A stretch of DNA of 64,000 nt from Algoriphagus sp. AK58 (GCF_014324365.1 NZ_QEIG01000008.1:682001-746000), one strand, 5' to 3'; shown: positions 56,587 through 64,000, numbered from the stretch's first letter. The notes: generated from the letters alone by a model not told the origin. Translations and numbers: made by a program.

Positions 56587-56776
56587 TCTGTATCAATTGG
56601 AGTGCAAAAAGGGCTTGTTCGTTGGGAACCAAGACTTGGTAGGTACCATGGAGTTGGTACACCGATTCTTTTTTATTTAATACTACAGCAGGAACACCCT
56701 TCTCTTCCAACACACCTTTGACAATCTCTGCCCTAATCTGATTTTGATCCTCAAATACCCTGATCCAATTTTCCAT
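56570..56776 (-). CDS. DUF2007 small protein
   Basis: 68-residue cytoplasmic protein of the DUF2007 family (described as a putative signal-transducing domain). The sequence WIRVFEDQNQIRAEIVKGVL, then VPAVVLNKKES and VLVPNEQALFALQLI match the small alpha-beta plan. It overlaps the CPBP gene by 26 bp and the cdsA gene by 17 bp, so its translation is coupled to both. Function unknown; the context suggests a link to membrane biogenesis. Confidence 0.85.
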   Translation of the reverse strand: MENWIRVFEDQNQIRAEIVKGVLEEKGVPAVVLNKKESVYQLHGTYQVLVPNEQALFALQLIQNEIEF

Positions 56777-57704
56777 GCTCAGTCAAGTTGACTTTTTTAA
56801 AGTAAAGGAATCCAAGTATAAGAACCAAAAGTCCAAGAATGCCTGCCGGATAAGACACCGCATCAGTGGACTCCAAATCGAAATCCACATGGCCTTGATT
56901 GGCCAAATAAACCATCAAAACTGTGAGCGAGTTATTAAAAATGTGTGCCAAAATCGGGTAAATCAAACTCCCGGAATAATGGTACATATATCCAAACAGA
57001 GCCCCTAGAAATACCCTTGGCAAAAAGCCATAAAACTGCACATGGATGGCCGAGAATACAATCGCAGTAATCCAAATCCCCCAATGGGCGGATTTGAAAT
57101 AGCCCTGCATTTTGGGCTGGATCAAGCCTCTGAAAAACATCTCCTCTCCTATCCCAGCAAATACACCGATTACCAAAATACCGGTCAGAAGTTCAGGAAT
57201 TGACTGGAAATCGGTCAAAAACTTGGTCAACTCCATGAGCTGGGTTTCCATCTCCTTCATCCAGTTTTCCAAACTCGACATAGAATCCGGCAGGTCCAAT
57301 TGCGCGTTCCAATAAACCAAAAGACCATTGAAAAACATTCCGGCGAGGGTCATTCCCAGTACCAAACCTAAATTTTTACCATTGACTCTGGAATTTTGAA
57401 TATCCCAATGCAAATCTGCCTTTTCGATAAATCGGATGATTATCCAAGCTGCCACCCAAAAGCCAATACCCGATCCTATACCCTGAACAAAAAGCATAGC
57501 CATTCGACCGTTAGGAACGTCATAGTTCCCATTGATGAGACTCATCAGGTCTTCGATAGATATCTTAAAAAGAAACGGGATAAATGCGACAGCTAAAGCT
57601 TGGAGAAGAACCAAAGCCCCAAAGGTGACTAAAACAATGACTACCAGGGACAAAAGCCAGTTCTTACGTTTGGCTATTTCGGATTGGGTTTCGTAAATCT
57701 CCAT
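56751..57704 (-). CDS. CPBP-family intramembrane metalloprotease
   Basis: 317 residues with about eight membrane helices. The CAAX-protease/bacteriocin-processing (CPBP) signature is visible in the C-terminal half: E-E-x-x-x-R in GEEMFFRGLI, F-x-x-x-H in FSAIHVQF and H-x-x-x-N in ILAHIFNNSL, all expected for an active site. In other bacteria CPBP proteases act on prenylated or membrane substrates. It is first gene of the overlapping CPBP-DUF2007-cdsA operon and is divergent from dusB by only 37 bp. Confidence 0.92.
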   Translation of the reverse strand: MEIYETQSEIAKRKNWLLSLVVIVLVTFGALVLLQALAVAFIPFLFKISIEDLMSLINGNYDVPNGRMAMLFVQGIGSGIGFWVAAWIIIRFIEKADLHWDIQNSRVNGKNLGLVLGMTLAGMFFNGLLVYWNAQLDLPDSMSSLENWMKEMETQLMELTKFLTDFQSIPELLTGILVIGVFAGIGEEMFFRGLIQPKMQGYFKSAHWGIWITAIVFSAIHVQFYGFLPRVFLGALFGYMYHYSGSLIYPILAHIFNNSLTVLMVYLANQGHVDFDLESTDAVSYPAGILGLLVLILGFLYFKKVNLTEHGKLDQGI

Positions 57705-57711
57705 ATTTGGG

Positions 57712-57732
57712 CTAAATTTACGCCAAATTTAG
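57712..57732. promoter_or_regulatory. Divergent operator-like palindrome between CPBP protease and dusB
   Basis: CTAAATTT (57712-57719) and AAATTTAG (57725-57732) form a perfect 8-bp dyad with a 5-bp spacer, filling most of the 37-bp gap. On the minus strand TAAATTTG (57724-57731) is also a perfect -7 element for the CPBP gene, so the dyad overlaps a promoter. Confidence 0.5.
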
Positions 57733-57741
57733 AATTGAGAA

Positions 57742-58737
57742 GTGGTTAAGATTGGAAATATAGAGTTGGGAGAGTTTCCGCTCCTGCTCGCCCCCATGGA
57801 AGATGTGAGTGATCCGCCCTTCCGAGCGGTATGTAAGCAAAATGGGGCAGACCTCATGTACACTGAATTCATCAGCTCCGAAGGATTGATTCGAGACGCT
57901 GCCAAAAGTGTCCAAAAGCTGGATGTGTACGACTACGAAAGACCCGTGGGAATTCAGATTTTCGGAGCAGAAATAGAATCCATGCGAGAGGCTGCTGCCA
58001 TCGCTGAAGCAGCCGGGCCGGATATTTTGGACATCAACTACGGCTGCCCTGTGCACAAAGTCGCTTGTAAAGGTGCCGGAGCAGGCATTCTCCTGGATAT
58101 CGACAAAATGGTCTCCATGACTGCCGAGATCGTCAAACGGGTAAATATTCCCGTCACTGTCAAGACCCGACTGGGCTGGAGTCACGACACGATCCGCATT
58201 GTGGAAGTAGCCGAAAGGCTTCAGGACGTGGGAATCCAGGCCATTTCCATTCATGCACGTACCCGTCAGCAGATGTACAAAGGCGAAGCCGACTGGTCCT
58301 ACCTCAATCTGGTCAAAGATAATCCCAGACTCCATATTCCTGTCTTTGGAAACGGAGACATTGATTCGCCAGAAAAAGCTGCAGAATACCGGTCCAAATA
58401 CAACGTGGATGGGATGATGATCGGACGGGCTTCGATCGGCTATCCGTGGATATTCAATGAGATCAAGCATTATTTCCAGACGGGGGAAAAACTTACCGCT
58501 CCGGATTTGGCGGAACGAATCGCTGTTACTAAAAAGCATCTGGATTTTTCCATTGAGTGGAAAGGGGAAAAGCAGGGAATTCTGGAAATGCGAAGACACT
58601 ACACCAATTATTTCCGCGGAATGCCCAACTTCAAGACCTACCGGACCGAAATGGTCACCGCAGAAACTTATGCTCAGGTTTCGGAAATTCTAGACAGGGT
58701 AGCCGAAGCTTACGCTGATTATGAATTCCAAAACTGA
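57742..58737 (+). CDS. dusB: tRNA-dihydrouridine synthase
   Basis: FMN enzyme that reduces specific uridines in the tRNA D loop. The 331 residues begin with GTG at 57742; VKIGNIELGEFPLLLAPMED aligns with family N termini. The catalytic cysteine is in INYGCPVHKVACKGAGAG, and FMN-binding residues lie in GNGDIDSPEKA and MIGRASIGYPWIF. Dus type is inferred from NifR3/DusB-like motifs. A terminator follows. A long minus-strand frame over this gene is a shadow. Confidence 0.94.
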   Translation: MVKIGNIELGEFPLLLAPMEDVSDPPFRAVCKQNGADLMYTEFISSEGLIRDAAKSVQKLDVYDYERPVGIQIFGAEIESMREAAAIAEAAGPDILDINYGCPVHKVACKGAGAGILLDIDKMVSMTAEIVKRVNIPVTVKTRLGWSHDTIRIVEVAERLQDVGIQAISIHARTRQQMYKGEADWSYLNLVKDNPRLHIPVFGNGDIDSPEKAAEYRSKYNVDGMMIGRASIGYPWIFNEIKHYFQTGEKLTAPDLAERIAVTKKHLDFSIEWKGEKQGILEMRRHYTNYFRGMPNFKTYRTEMVTAETYAQVSEILDRVAEAYADYEFQN

Positions 58738-58745
58738 AAATAACC

Positions 58746-58782
58746 GAACCTCAGAATTTTGACCTCTGAGGTTCTTTTTTTT
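58746..58782 (+). terminator. Terminator after dusB
   Basis: Perfect 9-bp stem GAACCTCAG / CTGAGGTTC (58746-58754, 58766-58774), 11-nt loop, then an eight-T run. Confidence 0.9.
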
Positions 58783-58836
58783 AGCCGATTCTCTTTCAGA
58801 ATTGTTTCCTTTGCACGCGAAATCACCAAGTACCCC

Positions 58837-59733
58837 ATGAATTCAGCCACTTCCGAAAACAGTCTTAAAAATTGGGCACTCCTCGTGGTACTGACATTAA
58901 TCTGGGGAAGTTCTTTTATCTTGATCAAACGGGGTCTGGAGGTCTTTTCCCCAGGTGAGGTAGGCGCGTACCGTATGGTAGCTGCAGCCAGTTTACTTTT
59001 GCCTTTGTCTCTTCCGAGAATCAAGCACCTGAACCGAACCCAAGTTAAAAACCTCCTTTTGGCAGGTTTGCTGGGAAGTTTTATTCCAGCTTTTCTTTTC
59101 CCTTTGGCACAAACCCAACTTAGCAGTTCGCTCACGGGCGTATTGAATGCGCTCACTCCTCTCTTTGTCGTATTGGTAGGAGCCATTTTCTTTAATACCC
59201 AAATTACCCGAAGAAATGCCTTCGGACTAGTGATTGCCTTTGTAGGCGTGATCATTTTGGTGACTTACAAAGAAGGCGGGGGCTGGGACTCTTTAGCAGG
59301 AATCAATGCCTACGCGCTGTTTGTAATTGCCGCCTGTATCTGCTACAGCTTCAATCTGCATGTGATCAAAACCCGATTTACAAAACTCAAATCCATCGAG
59401 ATCTCCTCCATCTCACTTTTGATGATCTTGCCATTGGCTTTGATCTATTTATTTGCGGGCACCCAATTTTCTTACAAACTTGTCACCCATCCTAGGGCGT
59501 GGGAAGCTTTAGGCTATGTCACGCTCTTGGGAATGGTCGGTACAGCCACTGCCCTTATTCTATTCAACATCATGGTCAAAAGCGCCAGTCCTTTCTTTGC
59601 CAGTCTGGTCACCTACACCATTCCGATTGTGGCGATCATGTGGGGAGTGTTGGACGGGGAAGTTCTGCTTTTAGGACATTACCTGGGAATCGCTGCAGTA
59701 ATTCTTGGCGTGTGGGTTGGAAATCGGAAATAG
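58837..59733 (+). CDS. EamA/DMT family transporter
   Basis: 298 residues from the ATG at 58837, chosen over a longer frame because MNSATSENSLKNWALLVV leads directly into the first helix. Ten membrane helices in two EamA repeats (about residues 10-140 and 155-290) with the conserved TLIWGSSFILIKRGL at the start. Members export amino acids, nucleotides or other metabolites; the substrate is not predictable. Convergent with the degenerate M23 gene after 12 bp and no terminator is seen. Confidence 0.9.
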   Translation: MNSATSENSLKNWALLVVLTLIWGSSFILIKRGLEVFSPGEVGAYRMVAAASLLLPLSLPRIKHLNRTQVKNLLLAGLLGSFIPAFLFPLAQTQLSSSLTGVLNALTPLFVVLVGAIFFNTQITRRNAFGLVIAFVGVIILVTYKEGGGWDSLAGINAYALFVIAACICYSFNLHVIKTRFTKLKSIEISSISLLMILPLALIYLFAGTQFSYKLVTHPRAWEALGYVTLLGMVGTATALILFNIMVKSASPFFASLVTYTIPIVAIMWGVLDGEVLLLGHYLGIAAVILGVWVGNRK

Positions 59734-59745
59734 CCTATCCCAATT

Positions 59746-60642
59746 TTACTTGCCTTCTTGGTAAGTTTTCAATTCTTTTTTGCTCATCTCCAGCATCTTC
59801 ACCTCTTCTGGATGTACTACTGAAAAAGTCACGTACTGTTTGATTTCCAAATCTCCTTTATCGCTGACAAAACTGACCGGAAATGGCTGATAGATCAATC
59901 GATCATTGTCTTTTACAGTCCTGATGTTGATCATTCGTACATGGGGGCCTTGGGAGTAATTTTCACCTCCTGAGTCCGCTAAGACATCTCCTGGGAAGAC
60001 TTGTTGACCGACTTTCACTTTTTCCGAACCAGCCTTCATCACTGTCAGCTTGGTGAAGGTTCCATCCTCATGGTAGATCTCGATGAAGTTTTCCTCGGCT
60101 GCATAACTCAGGTTATTTCCCGATACATTGGCATCCATCTTCATATCGGCTATAATCCCTTTCCTCGGTGCTACAATCTGCACAGGCTGATCAAACATAA
60201 AGGAAACGCCCACATAAGAACCTTTGGCCGTTTCATCTCCTACAGTAGAAGCTAGAGGATTATTCAATACTGCCTTTACCACAGTACCCTCAGATACAGG
60301 CACGAGATAGGAAGGGTTCACTTTGGACTTGGCGTAGACATTTCCTTTTGCAAAAGTGAAGGAATACCGATAGCTAGTGCCCTGCCCTGCCAAGGTGGGT
60401 CTAAGGGTGGCTACCTTCGTCCGTCCTGGAGTAGCTACAGCTGTGGTGTTTCCTCCCGCAGGCGTAGTCATATTTTGGAGCTGGGAAAAGTTCAGAATGA
60501 CTGAATAGGGAATCTCCGTGGGGTTATTGGCATAAAAATTCACGTTGTTTTCCTTGTCACGCTCGGTGTCAATGGTAATTTGTGCCTGAAGTGAAGTGAA
60601 AGATAGAAGAGAAAAGAGTGAAAAGAATGTAAAGCGAATCAT
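59746..60642 (-). CDS. Secreted M23-like protein with degenerate metal site
   Basis: 298 residues with a signal peptide (cleavage after SLQAQ). The C-terminal half has the plan of a LytM/M23 domain (VQIVAPRKGIIADMK, KVKVGQQVFPGDVLADSG, GPHVRM), but ligands are missing: the usual H-x-x-x-D before the APxxG block is absent, and HxH reads HVR. It is therefore probably a non-catalytic relative that may bind peptidoglycan or another protein. It has its own promoter overlapping the end of the DUF3810 gene. Confidence 0.78.
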   Translation of the reverse strand: MIRFTFFSLFSLLSFTSLQAQITIDTERDKENNVNFYANNPTEIPYSVILNFSQLQNMTTPAGGNTTAVATPGRTKVATLRPTLAGQGTSYRYSFTFAKGNVYAKSKVNPSYLVPVSEGTVVKAVLNNPLASTVGDETAKGSYVGVSFMFDQPVQIVAPRKGIIADMKMDANVSGNNLSYAAEENFIEIYHEDGTFTKLTVMKAGSEKVKVGQQVFPGDVLADSGGENYSQGPHVRMINIRTVKDNDRLIYQPFPVSFVSDKGDLEIKQYVTFSVVHPEEVKMLEMSKKELKTYQEGK

Positions 60643-60663
60643 TGGGTAAAGAAATTAATTTTT

Positions 60664-60694
60664 TAAAACTAATCTCCTTTGAGCAAAAACCAAA
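60664..60694 (-). promoter_or_regulatory. Promoter of the M23-like gene
   Basis: Minus strand: TTTG (60691-60694), 19 bp, TAGTTTTA (60664-60671); -33 perfect and -7 matches 7 of 8 (final G replaced by A). The predicted start near 60657 leaves a leader of about 15 nt. Confidence 0.62.
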
Positions 60695-60697
60695 TAA

Positions 60698-61774
60698 TTA
60701 ATCTTCCAAATTCATTCTTTTTCTCCAAGCATAGGCAAGCATGGGCAGCTGCTGATAGGAGTTGACTCCTGCTTTTACCCCTTGAGTCTTTAGGAAAATA
60801 TCATTGGATTTTCTACTAAGCTCCAAGGAAAAAGGTTTAACCGCTTCACTGGCTTCCCGGATTGAATTGAGATCATTTCGGACTCCTTTGGAGAGAGTTT
60901 TCACCCAAGTCCTAAACTCATCCGGAGCCATACGGTAGTAGTCACGCATCTGGTACTGAAGCAGACGCAAATGCCCTGAATACCTCAAAAGAGGGGCCTC
61001 TGAATTGGTACAGATCACCCAAGCTATAAAATTGGCTTCCCCCTCGTCAGTCACTCCATAGCTGTGAGCCATTTCGTGTGCGATGGTGAAAGGTTGCTCC
61101 AAAGGATGTAAGGTGGGATCAATATAGCTTTCTCCGGTAAAGGGGAAATAGATCCCCAAAATTCCCATTTTACGCATAAATCCAGGAGGAGGGAACTGCT
61201 TGGTACGAGGTCTTCCAGTAAAGTTCAGACCCAAAATTTCCAAATTCTCACTCATGTTAGACCTGACCAAATGTTCCAGCTCAGGATATTCGAGAATCTC
61301 TGTTATCGCCAAGGTATCTTCTTTGATCCGACTTCGGTACTGCTCTACGAGACGTTGAGTGATTTTTATTTCAGATTCAAGCTGCTCTAGATTTAGGGAT
61401 TTGGGCTTTAGTGTCAGCTGCTGAAAAATGGGGGTTCGCTGATAATTGAATCCCCAAAGGATCAAAAAGAAAAAGACCAGCGCTCCAACTCCATTGGAAG
61501 TGGCTTGAATGGTATAAACTGTTTTGGATTTCCAGCCTTGCTTTCTGACAAACCTGATTCCAAAAACTCCTATTACCAAAAACACGATCAAAACAAAAAG
61601 ATAAACACTGGGGAAAGGTAAATGCCCCAGTGTCATATCAATTACGTTTCGGATTCCCGGAAAAAACTTCCTGGAATACAGCTCGTCTGTAGCTTCGGGA
61701 TTTTGAATGGCAAAATACCGGATGACCAAAGCCAATATTCCAAGGAAGGCCCAGGACCAGTCTCTTTTGCCCAT
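60698..61774 (-). CDS. DUF3810 membrane metalloprotease-like protein
   Basis: 358 residues with three N-terminal membrane helices (about residues 6-23, 55-73, 94-110) and a soluble domain that contains HEMAH at residues 233-237 followed by TDEGEANFIAW, a likely third-ligand helix. The DUF3810 family has this zinc-protease signature and is common in Bacteroidota, but its role is not known to me. It starts 14 bp after the Nfu-type gene, so they are likely one transcription unit. Confidence 0.88.
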   Translation of the reverse strand: MGKRDWSWAFLGILALVIRYFAIQNPEATDELYSRKFFPGIRNVIDMTLGHLPFPSVYLFVLIVFLVIGVFGIRFVRKQGWKSKTVYTIQATSNGVGALVFFFLILWGFNYQRTPIFQQLTLKPKSLNLEQLESEIKITQRLVEQYRSRIKEDTLAITEILEYPELEHLVRSNMSENLEILGLNFTGRPRTKQFPPPGFMRKMGILGIYFPFTGESYIDPTLHPLEQPFTIAHEMAHSYGVTDEGEANFIAWVICTNSEAPLLRYSGHLRLLQYQMRDYYRMAPDEFRTWVKTLSKGVRNDLNSIREASEAVKPFSLELSRKSNDIFLKTQGVKAGVNSYQQLPMLAYAWRKRMNLED

Positions 61775-61788
61775 GATATAATCGATTT

Positions 61789-62370
61789 TTAAATACCTTC
61801 AGCCTGCACTTCCTTAACCTCGGGAAGCATGCGGGTGAGGAGATTTTGAATGCCGGCTTTCAGCGTGATGGTGCTGGAAGGACATCCGGAACAGGAACCC
61901 TGCAAAAGCACTTTCACTACCCCATCGGTAAAGGAATGAAATACTATGGCTCCCCCATCCTGCTCTACGGCAGGGCGGATGTATTCGTCTAAAATCCCTT
62001 TTATTTTTTTGACAATCTCTGAGTCATTCTCATCAAAAAGAGGATCCTTATCATAAGAGACCTGAACCGCTTTATGACCAGACTCCAGATATTGTTTGAT
62101 ATGATCGCGGATGATATTCTGGATTTCCGGCCATTCCACTTCCTCAGATTTGGTCACAGTGACAAAATTGGATGCGATAAACACCCGCTGAACTGCTGCA
62201 AAATTAAATAGTTCTTTGGCCAATTGGCTGTTGCCGGCACTTTCTGCATCTGGAAAATCAAAACTTACACCCTCATCGACCAACATAAAGTTGGCCACAA
62301 ATTTCAAAGAATTGGGATTTGGATTGGCCTCCATGTAGAGGTGAACAGGACGGGCTTGAGCTTTAAGCAT
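61789..62370 (-). CDS. NifU/Nfu-type iron-sulfur scaffold protein
   Basis: 193 residues from the ATG at 62370 (an upstream start adds four residues). The N-terminal Nfu_N domain (YMEANPNPNSLKFVANFML) and the C-terminal NifU domain (DEYIRPAVEQDGGAIVFHSF, with C-x-x-C in GSCSGCPSS) match Nfu carriers that deliver Fe-S clusters to target proteins. It heads the Nfu-DUF3810 operon. No SUF genes are near, so its partners are elsewhere. Confidence 0.92.
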   Translation of the reverse strand: MLKAQARPVHLYMEANPNPNSLKFVANFMLVDEGVSFDFPDAESAGNSQLAKELFNFAAVQRVFIASNFVTVTKSEEVEWPEIQNIIRDHIKQYLESGHKAVQVSYDKDPLFDENDSEIVKKIKGILDEYIRPAVEQDGGAIVFHSFTDGVVKVLLQGSCSGCPSSTITLKAGIQNLLTRMLPEVKEVQAEGI

Positions 62371-62393
62371 GGGATAATTCAATTAGGTATGCA

Positions 62394-62432
62394 AAGAAAA
62401 ACCAAAAAAGGCCCCGGAAGTTCCGAGGCCTC
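62394..62432 (-). terminator. Terminator after the ThuA-like gene
   Basis: Stem AGGCCTCGGA / TCCGGGGCCT on the minus strand (62409-62418, 62422-62431, one mismatch), 3-nt loop, then TTTTTTGGTTTTTC. Confidence 0.88.
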
Positions 62433-62446
62433 TCTATTTTAGCCAA

Positions 62447-63190
62447 TTACTTTGGTAATTTTCCTTTGGCGGCATACCAAATGCCTCCGTAGACATGCTT
62501 TAGGAAATCCGGGTCTTCCCAAACTGCATCTACGTGGCCGAGCGCAGTGTAAAACACTCGCCCCCCATCAAACTCATGATACCAAGCCATAGGGTGATTG
62601 GCTCCCATTGCTTTAGCTGGCTCATAGGTGGATTCATCTGCATTCAAGAGAACCTTGATATTGGAATTGACATTTCTGAACTCATAGAGTTCGTCCGTCC
62701 AAAGCCAGTTTTCCGGCAGATGCCAAGTTGCCGGATGGTTTTTGTCGACCACTTGAAGCCGAAGGGTCTGCTGACGTGGGTGAGCCAAAAAGTAAGCCCC
62801 GATCAGCTGATTGTACCAAGGCCATTCGTATTCGGTATCCGTGGCGGAATGAATGCCTACTACCCCTTTCCCGCTTTGAACAAACTTTTGGAATGCAGCT
62901 TTCTGCGCATCATTGAAGATCGTCCCTGTAGTGCTCATGAGTACAATAACGTCGTATTTAGCCAAATTTTCATCGGTAAAATGATTGGCATCCTCCGTGG
63001 TATGCACTGAAAAGACATGTTTCTCTCCCAATTTTTTAATGGCCATGACACCATTTGGAATAGACTGATGTCGGAATCCAGCCGTCTTGGAGAATACAAG
63101 AACTCGGAACTGTCCTCCCTGCTGAGCAAAAGAGGCAACACTGACTATCAATGCCAGAATTAAAGTAAGGAAGGTGGATTTGAGATTCAT
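62447..63190 (-). CDS. Secreted ThuA domain protein
   Basis: 247 residues with a signal peptide (cleavage near SVASFAQQ). The ThuA (trehalose utilisation, glutamine amidotransferase-like) fold is visible: FSKTAGFRHQSIPNGVMAIK, DVIVLMSTTGTIFNDAQ, GKGVVGIHSATDTEYEWPWY and a C-terminal VFYTALGHVDAVWEDP. Secreted ThuA proteins are common in Bacteroidota and often neighbour sugar-utilisation genes, which is not seen here. A short repeat-rich spacer lies upstream. Confidence 0.9.
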   Translation of the reverse strand: MNLKSTFLTLILALIVSVASFAQQGGQFRVLVFSKTAGFRHQSIPNGVMAIKKLGEKHVFSVHTTEDANHFTDENLAKYDVIVLMSTTGTIFNDAQKAAFQKFVQSGKGVVGIHSATDTEYEWPWYNQLIGAYFLAHPRQQTLRLQVVDKNHPATWHLPENWLWTDELYEFRNVNSNIKVLLNADESTYEPAKAMGANHPMAWYHEFDGGRVFYTALGHVDAVWEDPDFLKHVYGGIWYAAKGKLPK

Positions 63191-63199
63191 AGGTTATTG

Positions 63200-63240
63200 G
63201 GATTTTTGATTTCGGATTTGGAATATCGGATTTCGGATTG
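63200..63240. repeat. Short direct repeats between the M15 and ThuA genes
   Basis: ATTTCGGATT occurs at 63209-63218 and 63230-63239, 21 bp apart, within a run of variants (GATTTTTG, GGAATATCGG). The style matches other degenerate word repeats in this window's spacers. Confidence 0.5.
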
Positions 63241-63279
63241 AAAGAAACTTATACTGACCTCCAAAATCCAGTGATGGAG

Positions 63280-64000
63280 TTATTTGATAAGTTGGAATTT
63301 TTCACCGGCTTCTTTTCGTGAAAATGCATTGAAATGCCACCATTCGCTACCGATTCCTGTAAATCCTGCTCCTTTCATCACTTTTCTGAGGATTTCCCGG
63401 TTGGCTACATGGGTTCTGGTGATTTTTCCTTCAGCAAGCATCTGTAGCTCCCGGTCAGGATAGGCAGGATAGCCAAAGTAATCGTAGGTTGTCCCCATAT
63501 CCAATGGCTTTCCAGACTCTGTATCAAAAATGGTCAGGTCTACTGCTACGCCGAAGTTATGCAACCCTCCGATCTTCGGATCTGAGACATACAAAGGCTT
63601 GATGCTGTCCGGCTTGTCCAAGCTATCCCAAAGAATCTGCTGCACGCTAAGGGGACGAACGCCATCATACACCAACAGTGTCAAATTAGGATATTCTTTT
63701 TGTAAAGAAGCTTGGGCTTTACCCAGCATCTCAGCAACGATCGGCTGCAAGTAGCATCGCACATGGTCTCCGTACACATCCTTTCCGAAAAAATTATCGG
63801 TTGTAGAGTATTTCAGTTCTACTTTGATGCCTGGAATCACTTTTTCAATATCCACCAAACCCTGATCAATCAGCGTTTTTTCGAGTTGGGGTAACTCGTC
63901 CTTTGACTGCTCAGACTGATTTTGTTCCTTTTCAAAAAAAGACTCGCGCTGCTGCTCCGAAAAAGTCTCCTGATCACTCTTTGGTGAAGAACAGGCAAAT
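63280..64000 (-). CDS. M15-family D-Ala-D-Ala dipeptidase lipoprotein (5' end outside window)
   Basis: VanX/DdpX-like zinc dipeptidase of the M15 family. The metal site is visible in GGLHNFGVAVDLT, the active-site glutamate and third histidine in EWWHFNAF, and PLDMGTTYDYF. An apparent start at 63858 is internal: the frame stays open to the window edge and includes FACSSPKSD, a lipobox with Cys at 63991-63993. The gene is therefore a lipoprotein whose start lies beyond 64000. The about 45-residue N-terminal linker is Gln/Glu/Ser-rich. Confidence 0.9.
   Translation of the reverse strand, partial: FACSSPKSDQETFSEQQRESFFEKEQNQSEQSKDELPQLEKTLIDQGLVDIEKVIPGIKVELKYSTTDNFFGKDVYGDHVRCYLQPIVAEMLGKAQASLQKEYPNLTLLVYDGVRPLSVQQILWDSLDKPDSIKPLYVSDPKIGGLHNFGVAVDLTIFDTESGKPLDMGTTYDYFGYPAYPDRELQMLAEGKITRTHVANREILRKVMKGAGFTGIGSEWWHFNAFSRKEAGEKFQLIK

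Noticed and set aside
57718-58599. 293-codon open frame on the minus strand over dusB
   Set aside because: Lies entirely opposite dusB, which has complete family motifs; the frame has no recognisable domains and is typical of an antisense shadow.
1-64000. CRISPR arrays, insertion sequences, prophage, rRNA genes, riboswitches
   Set aside because: Looked for regularly spaced repeats, transposase motifs, phage genes, rRNA and known riboswitch placements; none was recognisable in the window.

Overview
The window reads as a chromosomal stretch of a Bacteroidota bacterium, most likely a Cytophagales/Cyclobacteriaceae member related to Algoriphagus. This rests on the gene order tRNA-Tyr/Gly/Thr-tuf-tRNA-Trp-secE-nusG-rplKAJL-rpoBC-DUF3467-rpsL-rpsG-fusA, a SusC/SusD pair, promoters of the TTTG-N19-TAnnTTTG type, few visible Shine-Dalgarno sites, and protein families typical of the phylum (DUF3810, BshC, DUF3467, DUF2520). 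The species placement is inference. No phage, insertion sequence, CRISPR array or resistance island is visible; most of the window is core genome.

Region 1 (1-16660, all minus strand) is the transcription/translation block. Three promoters with identical architecture are readable: before tRNA-Tyr (drives tRNA-Tyr, Gly, Thr and tuf), before tRNA-Trp (drives tRNA-Trp, secE, nusG, rplK, rplA, rplJ, rplL, rpoB, rpoC) and before rpsL (drives rpsL, rpsG, fusA). A hairpin lies between rplL and rpoB, as expected of an attenuator, and a strong terminator follows rpoC.

Region 2 (16700-24540) holds an M1 aminopeptidase lipoprotein, a biotin-carrier protein, pyrH-frr, a flavin-binding oxidase-like protein, a 111-bp imperfect palindrome in an intergenic gap, and a three-gene ECF sigma / membrane protein / secreted protein operon.

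Region 3 (24600-34800) has clpB, a secreted protein of unknown function, an M19 dipeptidase, an SMP-30-like lipoprotein, a ferritin-like acyl-ACP desaturase, an exported M20 amidohydrolase, a pirin and a DUF2520 protein. Palindromic operator candidates precede the desaturase and pirin genes.

Region 4 (34880-40840) encodes the 2-oxoglutarate dehydrogenase complex as sucA (E1), sucB (E2, two lipoyl domains) and lpdA (E3). Region 5 (40880-47250) is a SusC/SusD/lipoprotein uptake locus without enzymes, preceded by a 445-bp AT-rich gap. Region 6 (47247-52550) holds an outer-membrane-type protein, 5-FTHF cyclo-ligase and bshC on the minus strand, then an M16 peptidase, ispF and mnmD on the plus strand as an overlapping operon. 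Region 7 (52560-58780) has two small envelope proteins, psd, glutamate dehydrogenase, an overlapping CPBP protease-DUF2007-cdsA operon, and dusB. Region 8 (58800-64000) has an EamA transporter, a degenerate M23 protein, DUF3810 and Nfu proteins, a ThuA protein and an M15 dipeptidase lipoprotein cut by the window edge.

Functional links: phospholipid synthesis (cdsA, psd) sits with membrane proteolysis and glutamate catabolism; the complete OGDH cluster gives one TCA step; several exported peptidases (M1, M19, M20, M15) suggest peptide scavenging. The least explained items are the 111-bp palindrome, the ECF module, the third gene of the Sus locus and a hairpin directly before psd.
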